5,994 bases of DNA from Acidimicrobiaceae bacterium (GTDB taxonomy: Bacteria > Actinomycetota > Acidimicrobiia > Acidimicrobiales > RAAP-2). The translations under genes and the position numbers were made by a program. Positions within the stretch are counted from its first letter, which is position 1. Every line of letters begins with the position of its first letter. Shown piece after piece: positions 1 through 4,005 of the stretch. Location of the stretch: positions 6,794-12,787 of the forward strand of contig PMFY01000124.1 of the NCBI GenBank assembly GCA_003157945.1, in the 5' to 3' direction. Under the pieces are notes generated by a model that ran no database searches, had not been told where the DNA came from, and saw only the letters and a program-made list of their open reading frames with translations.

Positions 1-150
1 ATCGAGCGGGCCTGCCGGGACGAGGACTTCCGGCCGAAGACCGGGCCGCTCTGCCGGTTCTGCCGGTTCCGCGACTTCTGTCCCGCCTACGGCGGCGACC
101 CGTCACTGGCCGCGGCCGCGCTCGGCACCTCCACCCCGGGGGCGGCATGA
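1..150 (+). CDS. RecB/Cas4-like PD-(D/E)XK nuclease, C-terminal fragment
   Basis: The reading frame is open from the first base of the window and stops with TGA at 148-150, so only the last 49 residues are visible. They contain the cysteine pattern Cys18-x2-Cys21-x5-Cys27 in the segment GPLCRFCRFRDFCPAY. This arrangement is typical of the C-terminal part of RecB/AddB/Cas4-type exonuclease domains, where three late cysteines join one earlier cysteine to hold a 4Fe-4S cluster. The tail after the cluster is a short Ala/Gly/Thr-rich end. The catalytic PD-(D/E)XK core would lie upstream, outside the window, so the exact subfamily (stand-alone RecB-family exonuclease, Cas4-like protein or helicase-nuclease fusion) cannot be decided. 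Nothing seen here suggests a CRISPR locus. The stop codon overlaps the start of the PAP2 gene (ATGA), which points to co-transcription and translational coupling. Confidence 0.7.
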   Translation: MERACRDEDFRPKTGPLCRFCRFRDFCPAYGGDPSLAAAALGTSTPGAA

Positions 151-746
151 CCGCCACCGACGGTCCCGGTCCCGCCGGGGACCCGGCACCCGACGTCGCC
201 GTTCCGGGCACCGGCCTGATGGGCACCGTGTCCGCCATCGACGACCGCGTCGACCGGCTGTTCGAGCCGCTGCGGGGCGTGCCCGCGCTCGATGCCGCCG
301 CCAAGGCGATCAGCGCGGTCGGCGACCACGGCTGGCTGTGGACCGGGGTGGCAGCCTGGCGCGGCCGCCGGTCGGGCCCCACCCGCCGGGCGGCCGTGCG
401 GGCCCTGGGTGTCGCCGGCGTGTCCTCCGCCCTCGTCAACGCCGGGATCAAGCTGGTCGTCGACCGCGAGCGACCCGACACCTCGGACCTCGTACTGTCC
501 GACGCCGGCGTGCCGGTGCGGGCCCCGCGCACGAGCAGCTTCCCGAGTGGCCACACGCTGGCCGCGTTCTGCTCCGCGGCGGTGCTGAGCCGCCCGGGCG
601 ACCGGCGCGGCACCGCCTTCCTCTACGCGTCGGCCGGGCTGATCGGGGTGAGCCGGATCCACCTCCGCCACCACCACGCCTCGGACGTGGTCGGCGGAGT
701 CGTCATCGGCACCGCCCTGGGCCTCGCGGTCCGTCGCCTGCGGTGA
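147..746 (+). CDS. PAP2-superfamily membrane phosphatase
   Basis: This 199-residue protein carries the complete three-part signature of the type 2 phosphatidic acid phosphatase superfamily: K102-x6-R109-P110, then PSGH at 133-136, then S169-R170-x5-H176-x3-D180. In the family, the two histidines and the arginines bind and hydrolyse a phosphate ester of a lipid or isoprenoid (for example phosphatidate or undecaprenyl diphosphate); the substrate cannot be told from sequence. Hydrophobic stretches at about 83-105, 137-148, 157-171 and 181-196 are consistent with a small integral membrane enzyme whose active site faces outside. The first 30 residues are Pro/Gly-rich and probably disordered. The ATG at 147 overlaps the TGA of the upstream nuclease by four bases and follows a G-rich GGGGGCGG tract, supporting this start and coupled translation. 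All catalytic residues are present. Codon use matches the flanking genes. Confidence 0.88.
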   Translation: MTATDGPGPAGDPAPDVAVPGTGLMGTVSAIDDRVDRLFEPLRGVPALDAAAKAISAVGDHGWLWTGVAAWRGRRSGPTRRAAVRALGVAGVSSALVNAGIKLVVDRERPDTSDLVLSDAGVPVRAPRTSSFPSGHTLAAFCSAAVLSRPGDRRGTAFLYASAGLIGVSRIHLRHHHASDVVGGVVIGTALGLAVRRLR

Positions 747-754
747 GGCCCGAC

Positions 755-770
755 ACCCGGCCCACCGGGT
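755..770 (+). repeat. inverted repeat / hairpin after the PAP2 gene
   Basis: ACCCGG (755-760) and CCGGGT (765-770) form a perfect 6-bp stem with a 4-base loop, starting 8 bases after the PAP2 stop. It has no T-tract, so it is at best a GC-rich terminator-like or mRNA-end hairpin. It is the first of three hairpins in this gap. Confidence 0.4.
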
Positions 771-777
771 ACCAGGG

Positions 778-799
778 ACCGGGGGCGCCGGGGCCCGGT
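778..799 (+). repeat. inverted repeat ACCGGG-N10-CCCGGT
   Basis: Perfect 6-base arms at 778-783 and 794-799 enclose a G-rich 10-base loop. The same arm pair with the same 10-base spacing appears at 2494-2515 upstream of purE. In DNA this rich in G and C that may be chance. Confidence 0.3.
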
Positions 800-812
800 G
801 CGCGGGGAATGG

Positions 813-831
813 AACCCCGGGAACCGGGGTT
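813..831 (+). terminator. 8-bp perfect hairpin just before the DsbA-like start codon
   Basis: AACCCCGG (813-820), loop GAA, CCGGGGTT (824-831): a perfect 8-bp stem with a 3-base loop. It ends nine bases before the ATG at 841 and occupies the space where a Shine-Dalgarno site would be. No T-run follows. It could end transcription from the nuclease/PAP2 unit, or it could fold in the leader of the downstream gene and limit ribosome access. Confidence 0.4.
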
Positions 832-840
832 GGCCCTGCC

Positions 841-1446
841 ATGAGTGCACCGCAGACCTTCGCCGTGACCTGGGACTACCGCTGCCCCTTCGCCCGCAAC
901 GGCCACGAGCACCTCCTCGACGGCCTGGCTGCGGGCGCCGGGTGGAACGTGTCCTTCGTGCCCTACTTCCTCAACCAGGGCATGGGCGCCGAGGGCCAGG
1001 ACACGTGGGACGACCCGGCCCACCGGGCCGACCTCCTGGCGCTGGCCGCGGGCGTGGCCGTCCGGGACCGGTTCGCCGACCACTTCCTGGCCGTCCACCG
1101 CGCCCTCTTCGACGCCCGCCACGTGGACGGCGCCGACCTGCGGGACCGGTCCGTGGTCCACGCCATCCTCGACGGGGCCGGCGTCGACGCCGACGCCGTG
1201 CTGGCCGAGGTGGACGCCGGCTGGCCCGCCAAGGTGATCCGGCAGGAGCACGAACGGTGCGTCGACGAGCTCGACGTGTTCGGTGTCCCCACCTTCATCG
1301 TCGACGACGATGCGGTGTTCGTCCGCCTCATGAGCCGTTCCGACGGCGACGGCGCGCTGGCCCGCCGGACGATCGACCGGGTGCTGACCCTGCTCGGCGA
1401 CCACCCCGAGCTCAACGAGTTCAAGCACACCCGCCTGTCCCGCTGA
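841..1446 (+). CDS. DsbA-family thioredoxin-fold protein with a single active-site cysteine
   Basis: This 201-residue protein has the layout of the DsbA/FrnE/2-hydroxychromene-2-carboxylate isomerase superfamily: an N-terminal beta strand leading into the active-site loop (VTWDYRCPFARNGHEHL, residues 9-25), a helical insertion (about 55-135), and the cis-proline loop FGVPTFIV at 147-154 with Pro150. There is no signal peptide, so it should act in the cytoplasm. The usual CxxC is reduced to Cys15-Pro-Phe-Ala18, so a classical two-cysteine disulfide exchange at this loop is not possible. A second cysteine, Cys140, lies ten residues before the cis-proline and might partner it. Likely roles are a monothiol oxidoreductase, a glutathione- or mycothiol-dependent enzyme, or an isomerase-like enzyme; the sequence does not decide. 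No clear Shine-Dalgarno precedes the ATG. The gene converges on the oxidoreductase at 1501-2406. Only 3 of the first 60 codons end in A or T, typical of this genome. Confidence 0.8.
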   Translation: MSAPQTFAVTWDYRCPFARNGHEHLLDGLAAGAGWNVSFVPYFLNQGMGAEGQDTWDDPAHRADLLALAAGVAVRDRFADHFLAVHRALFDARHVDGADLRDRSVVHAILDGAGVDADAVLAEVDAGWPAKVIRQEHERCVDELDVFGVPTFIVDDDAVFVRLMSRSDGDGALARRTIDRVLTLLGDHPELNEFKHTRLSR

Positions 1447-1456
1447 GCGGCGACGG

Positions 1457-1475
1457 GGTGGGCCGCTCCCCCACC
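1457..1475. terminator. weak stem-loop between convergent genes
   Basis: GGTGGG (1457-1462) pairs with CCCACC (1470-1475) across a 7-base loop, in the 54-base gap between two convergent stop codons. It could serve as a bidirectional terminator, but there is no T-tract on either strand and the stem is short. Confidence 0.3.
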
Positions 1476-1500
1476 GACGGAAACGGTCCCGAGCCGGGCC

Positions 1501-2406
1501 TCAGCTCCCGACCAGGCCGGCCAGCGTGTCGACCGAGGCACGGATCTCGTCGGCCGTCCCGAACGGGGCACCGCAGAAGTCGGTGGCGCCGATGTCGGAC
1601 AGGCGCCTCACCTGGGCCGTGACCTCGTCGGCCGAACCCACGATGGCCACGTCCGCCGGACCGTCGGCTCCCTCGCGATCGAGCATCGCCCGGTAGGAGG
1701 GCAGATGGCCGTAGACGGCGAAGGTCTCGGCCGCCTTGGCGCGGGCCGCCGCCGGGTCGTCCGTCACGCAGACCGGCAGGCCCACGCCGATCTGCGGCAA
1801 CGGGCGCCCGGCCTCCTCGGCGGCGGCCCGGATGGTGGGTCCGATGTGGTCCTCGATGGTGGCCGGGCCCGTCATCCACGTGATGGTGCCCGTGGCCATG
1901 TGCCCGGCGATGTGGAGCATGACGGTGCCGAGGGCCGCCACCAGGACGTCGGGTCCGGGCGCGTCGATCTGCAGGGGACCGAACGTCGAGGCCTTGAGCG
2001 TCTCGCCGGCGTAGGTGACCTGATCGCCGGCCAGCAGCGGCATCAGGATCTCGAGGTACTCACGCATGTGACGGGCGGGCTTGTCGAACGACAGGCCGAA
2101 CACGTTCTCGATGACCAGCTGGTGCGACAGGCCGACGCCCAGCGTGAGCCGCCCGCCGCTGGCCGCCTGCACCGTCAGGGCCTGGGCCGCCAGCATCACC
2201 GGGTGGCGGGGGTAGGTCGGGACCACGGCCGTGCCGAAGTGGATCGAGGGGACCTCGCGCGACACGGCGGCGAGGGTGGTCAGGGCGTCGTAGGCGAAGA
2301 TCTGGCTGGACCACGCCACCTCGATCCCGGACTCGGCCAGGCCGGCCACCTGGGCCACCACGTCGTCGAACGGCCGCTCCGTGTCGAACATCACACCGAT
2401 CCGCAT
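1501..2406 (-). CDS. LLM class F420-dependent oxidoreductase (TIGR03564/MSMEG_4879-like)
   Basis: This 301-residue protein belongs to the bacterial luciferase-like (LLM) TIM-barrel superfamily. It begins with the first barrel strand MRIGVMFD and carries the characteristic block FGTAVVPTYPRHP followed by LTVQAASGGRLTLGVGLSH (about 58-94), then RHMREYLEILMPLL (112-125) and VLVAALG (154-160). From memory, the overall pattern resembles the actinobacterial TIGR03564 family, whose members are predicted to use coenzyme F420 rather than flavin; the substrate is unknown. The frame stays open up to 2553, but I chose the ATG at 2404-2406 because the upstream residues are Arg/Pro-rich and unlike the family, whereas MRIGVM is the expected N-terminus. 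A modest GAGG lies about seven bases before this ATG. The gene is divergent from purE over about 170 bases and convergent with the DsbA-like gene. F420 use is inferred from family membership. Confidence 0.86.
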   Translation of the reverse strand: MRIGVMFDTERPFDDVVAQVAGLAESGIEVAWSSQIFAYDALTTLAAVSREVPSIHFGTAVVPTYPRHPVMLAAQALTVQAASGGRLTLGVGLSHQLVIENVFGLSFDKPARHMREYLEILMPLLAGDQVTYAGETLKASTFGPLQIDAPGPDVLVAALGTVMLHIAGHMATGTITWMTGPATIEDHIGPTIRAAAEEAGRPLPQIGVGLPVCVTDDPAAARAKAAETFAVYGHLPSYRAMLDREGADGPADVAIVGSADEVTAQVRRLSDIGATDFCGAPFGTADEIRASVDTLAGLVGS

Positions 2407-2524
2407 CCCTGCCTCGTTTCTGGTCGCCCCGGTGGCGCACCCGATCGTGCGCACCGGCCCGCGGGGTGGTCGGGCCGGCGTCCGCCCCACCGTACCGGGA
2501 CGACGGCACCCCGGTCGGACCGGC

Positions 2525-2530
2525 GGGAGG
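2525..2530 (+). promoter_or_regulatory. strong Shine-Dalgarno-like GGGAGG upstream of purE
   Basis: GGGAGG lies seven bases before a GTG at 2538 that is in frame with purE, and five bases before an out-of-frame ATG at 2536 that is immediately followed by TGA (ATGTGA). It is the best ribosome binding site seen in the window, yet it does not serve the family-conserved purE ATG at 2574. Either purE starts at GTG 2538 with 12 extra residues, or the site is chance or drives only a start-stop codon pair. Confidence 0.4.
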
Positions 2531-2561
2531 AAACGATGTGAACGCGCGGCCACAGATCGGG

Positions 2562-2567
2562 CAGAAT
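2562..2567 (+). promoter_or_regulatory. possible -10 element (CAGAAT) for leaderless purE
   Basis: CAGAAT matches the TATAAT consensus at four of six positions and ends exactly six bases before the purE ATG at 2574. That would place the transcription start at or near the A of the ATG, giving a leaderless message. No good -35 is visible. Confidence 0.35.
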
Positions 2568-2573
2568 GCAGCC

Positions 2574-3068
2574 ATGTCCGTCGCCATCCTCATGGGGAGC
2601 TCCTCCGACACGTCCGTCATGGACGACGCGGTCCAGCTCCTCCGCACGTTCAATGTCCCCGTCGAGATCCGGGTCCTGTCGGCCCACCGCACCCCGGACG
2701 ACACCGTGGCCTTCGCCCGCGCCGCGGCCGGGCGCGGCGTCAAGGTGATCATCGCCGCAGCGGGCGGTGCCGCCCACCTGGCCGGCGTCGTCGCCGCCAC
2801 CACGCCGCTGCCGGTCATCGGGGTGCCGGTGGCCCTGCCCAACCTGCAGGGCCTCGACTCGCTGCTGGCCATGGTGCAGATGCCGAAGGGGATCCCGGTG
2901 GCGACCGTCGCCATCAACGGCGCCCGCAACGCCGCGCTCCTGGCCGTCCGCATCATGGCCCTGGCCGATCCCCGGCTGGCCTCCGAGCTCGACAACTACA
3001 TCGCCAACCTGGCCGACCAGGTGCGCGACATGGACGCCGAGGTCGTGGCCAAGTACACCCAGGGCTGA
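2574..3068 (+). CDS. purE: N5-carboxyaminoimidazole ribonucleotide mutase PurE (class I)
   Basis: This cytoplasmic enzyme of de novo purine synthesis converts N5-CAIR to CAIR. The 164 residues match class I PurE in length and motifs: GSSSD at 8-12 (phosphate binding), SAHRTP at 36-41 with His38 corresponding to the catalytic His45 of E. coli, GGAAHLAG at 64-71, and SLLAMVQMPKGIPVATVAI (97-115), which shapes the active site of the octamer. I prefer the ATG at 2574 because the conserved core starts there and because 3 of the 12 codons between the alternative GTG (2538) and this ATG are A/T-ending types (CCA, AAT, GCA) that are rare in this genome's core genes. However, the GTG has a strong GGGAGG seven bases upstream, so a 176-residue form is possible. 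purK, which makes the substrate and is often adjacent, is not next to it in this window. Confidence 0.95.
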   Translation: MSVAILMGSSSDTSVMDDAVQLLRTFNVPVEIRVLSAHRTPDDTVAFARAAAGRGVKVIIAAAGGAAHLAGVVAATTPLPVIGVPVALPNLQGLDSLLAMVQMPKGIPVATVAINGARNAALLAVRIMALADPRLASELDNYIANLADQVRDMDAEVVAKYTQG

Positions 3069-3119
3069 GTCGGTCCGCCGGACGCCCCCACGTCATCGGG
3101 GGAGGTACCACGGCACCGG

Positions 3120-3144
3120 CCGACGGCCGTGGCCGGGCCGTCGG
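3120..3144 (+). terminator. 9-bp perfect hairpin downstream of purE
   Basis: CCGACGGCC (3120-3128) and GGCCGTCGG (3136-3144) form a perfect 9-bp stem with a 7-base loop, 52 bases after the purE stop. No T-tract follows, as is common for high-GC actinobacterial terminators. A competing 7-bp stem, CCACGGC (3108-3114) with GCCGTGG (3126-3132), uses some of the same bases. A smaller CCCCC/GGGGG hairpin lies before it at 3085-3102. Confidence 0.45.
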
Positions 3145-3164
3145 GGTCACCATCCAGCGGGATT

Positions 3165-3201
3165 CGAGCGCCGCGGGATCGAACGCCGCGGGATCGAGCG
3201 G
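3165..3201 (+). repeat. 15-base tandem direct repeat, about 2.5 copies
   Basis: CGAGCGCCGCGGGAT (3165-3179) is followed directly by CGAACGCCGCGGGAT (3180-3194), differing at one base, and by a partial third copy CGAGCGG (3195-3201). The preceding GCGGGATT (3157-3164) looks like the end of another degenerate copy. Each full unit contains the CCGCGG palindrome. Confidence 0.6.
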
Positions 3202-3251
3202 AAGTCGCTTCCCGACGTCGCCCGGACCCGACCGGATTCGCCCCGGACCGA

Positions 3252-3282
3252 GGCCGAGGACTGCGGACCGCCGACCTCGGCC
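3252..3282. repeat. 8-bp inverted repeat in the non-coding stretch
   Basis: GGCCGAGG (3252-3259) and CCTCGGCC (3275-3282) are perfect complements around a 15-base loop. The outer pair CGGACCG (3244-3250) / CGGTCCG (3310-3316) could close a larger two-level structure. The function is unknown. Confidence 0.4.
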
Positions 3283-3629
3283 GGGAAGGGGCACCTCCTG
3301 GCCCCCGCTCGGTCCGAGGCGGAAGAGGCGGCCAGGCGCTGCGGATCAGACGGGTATTCAGCGGTTCGGAACCGGCCCCTCATCGGTCATCGGCTCCGAA
3401 TCCCGTCGGCACGGGCACCGACCGACAGCCGCGACCGGTCGATCCACACCGGCCACGAAGGCCGTCAGTCTCGTCGTCCGGGGGTGGTTCCGGATGGTGC
3501 AGACGAGTCGACTCCGCCGGATCCAGCCCGGTGCGTGCGCCATGTGTCCATCCGGCCCGCTGGAGATGGAGCGGTGCCCGGCGGCGCGGCGCGGTGGGGC
3601 GGGCCGCCTGCGGAGTCTTCGCCAGCCGG

Positions 3630-3971
3630 TCACGGCAATCCCTCGATGATCCTCAGGACCTCCTCCTTCCGGTATCCGTGCTCACTGGAGAAGCCGAGGA
3701 GATCTCGACAACGAGCCACGACCTCGGCCAGGCCCGGGGCGTCTCCCGTGACCGAGATCCCTCGCCCTCGTTTGAATTCCAGGAGGCCCTCGTCCCGTAG
3801 CTGGCGCAGTGCCCGGAACATGGTGTTCTGATTGACGCCGAGAACGGCAGCCATGTCCCGCGCCGGGGGGAGCCGCGCTCCGGGTTTCGCCTCGCCCTCC
3901 GCGATGTCACGACGGATCTCCGCCGCGACTTGCAGGTACAGGGGCACTGAGCTGTCGCTGTCCAACGCCAT
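3630..3971 (-). CDS. short GntR-family transcriptional repressor (YtrA-like)
   Basis: This 113-residue regulator has a GntR winged helix-turn-helix at about residues 9-75: VPLYLQVAAEIRRDI (9-23), the family-typical GARLPPARDMAAVLGVNQNT (31-50) covering the helix-turn-helix, then MFRALRQLRDEGLLEFKRGRG (51-71), recognition helix into wing. The remaining 40 residues form a short, probably helical tail rather than a FadR, HutC or MocR effector domain, which fits the small YtrA subfamily that dimerises through two C-terminal helices. Such regulators usually sit beside ABC transporter genes; none is visible here. The start at 3971 has no Shine-Dalgarno; a TATCAT hexamer lies six bases upstream, suggesting a leaderless transcript. 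A perfect 7-7-7 inverted repeat (3980-4000) in the 34-base gap to the divergent gene is the obvious operator, implying autoregulation and co-control of that gene. About a fifth of its codons end in A/T, more than in the core genes nearby. Confidence 0.88.
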   Translation of the reverse strand: MALDSDSSVPLYLQVAAEIRRDIAEGEAKPGARLPPARDMAAVLGVNQNTMFRALRQLRDEGLLEFKRGRGISVTGDAPGLAEVVARCRDLLGFSSEHGYRKEEVLRIIEGLP

Positions 3972-3977
3972 GGAAAG

Positions 3978-3983
3978 ATGATA
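3978..3983 (-). promoter_or_regulatory. -10 element (TATCAT) for gntR
   Basis: On the minus strand TATCAT fits TANNNT and ends six bases (CTTTCC) before the gntR ATG, so transcription would start at the start codon. It overlaps the left arm of the operator. No convincing -35 is seen. Confidence 0.5.
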
Positions 3984-4000
3984 CTAGTTGATATAGTATC
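3980..4000. promoter_or_regulatory. GntR operator: perfect 7-7-7 inverted repeat
   Basis: The arms GATACTA (3980-3986) and TAGTATC (3994-4000) are perfect reverse complements around the spacer GTTGATA. The site lies in the 34 bases between two divergent start codons and covers both candidate -10 hexamers, so one bound dimer could shut off both genes. AT-rich palindromes ending in TAC/GTA-type half-sites are usual for GntR dimers. That this GntR binds here is inferred from position. Confidence 0.78.
3994..3999 (+). promoter_or_regulatory. -10 element (TAGTAT) for the DUF4232-like gene
   Basis: TAGTAT fits TANNNT and ends six bases before the ATG at 4006, implying a leaderless transcript. A partial -35, TGGAAA (3971-3976, four of six to TTGACA), lies 17 bases upstream. 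The overlapping TATAGT at 3992-3997 is an alternative -10. Both are inside the operator. Confidence 0.5.
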
Positions 4001-4005
4001 TTCTG

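Larger units (their letters stand above)
2407..2573. promoter_or_regulatory. divergent control region between the oxidoreductase and purE
   Basis: These 167 bases separate two divergent starts and must hold promoters for both. Two inverted repeats abut: GCGCAC (2435-2440) with GTGCGC (2447-2452), extended by GGT/ACC outside one bulged base, and the perfect 8-base arms CCGGCCCG (2454-2461) and CGGGCCGG (2471-2478) with a 9-base loop. The outer end of the first shares bases 2454-2455 with the second. A third repeat, ACCGGG-N10-CCCGGT, lies at 2494-2515. They may be operator sites or leader hairpins. I recognise no known operator and no purine riboswitch. Confidence 0.45.
3069..3629. other. long non-coding stretch between purE and gntR, rich in inverted repeats
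   Basis: I find no convincing gene in these 561 bases. The open frames crossing it give Arg/Pro/Ser-rich products without domain character. It contains hairpins at 3085-3102, 3120-3144 and 3252-3282, a long-range complementary pair CGGACCG (3244-3250) / CGGTCCG (3310-3316) that would enclose the last hairpin, a 15-base direct repeat at 3165-3201, and short palindromes at 3362-3374 (CGGTTC-g-GAACCG) and 3505-3514 (GAGTCGACTC). It may hold 3' ends of both convergent transcripts, a small RNA, or decayed sequence. No tRNA or recognised RNA family was seen. Confidence 0.5.

Noticed and set aside
1..150. Cas4 and a nearby CRISPR system
   Set aside because: The Cys-x2-Cys-x5-Cys tail also occurs in RecB/AddB-type exonucleases. 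No repeat-spacer array and no other cas gene is present.
2407..2553. N-terminal extension of the first oxidoreductase by 49 residues
   Set aside because: The extra residues are Arg/Pro-rich, lack family similarity and run into the purE upstream region. MRIGVM at 2406 is the normal start of the family and has a modest GAGG before it.
3160..3201. CRISPR-like or attachment-site repeats
   Set aside because: The units are 15 bases long, directly adjacent with no unique spacers, and no integrase or tRNA is nearby.
3361..3400. tRNA-like T-arm suggested by the GGTTCGGAACC segment
   Set aside because: It is a short palindrome. No acceptor stem, anticodon arm or D-arm can be built around it on either strand.
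3358..3633. 91-residue minus-strand frame starting with GTG that overlaps the gntR stop (GTGA)
   Set aside because: The overlap looks like translational coupling, but the product is very Arg-rich, has no domain or membrane segment and no similarity to an ABC transporter. It is probably a chance open frame in GC-rich DNA.
2381..3649. Long plus-strand open frame of 422 codons across purE and the non-coding stretch
   Set aside because: It reads purE in another frame and continues through Arg/Pro/Gly-rich sequence with no domain; it is a typical by-product of high GC content.
3988..3993. TTGATA as a -35 element for the DUF4232-like gene
   Set aside because: A -10 at normal spacing would fall inside the coding sequence. 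The hexamer is the spacer of the operator palindrome.
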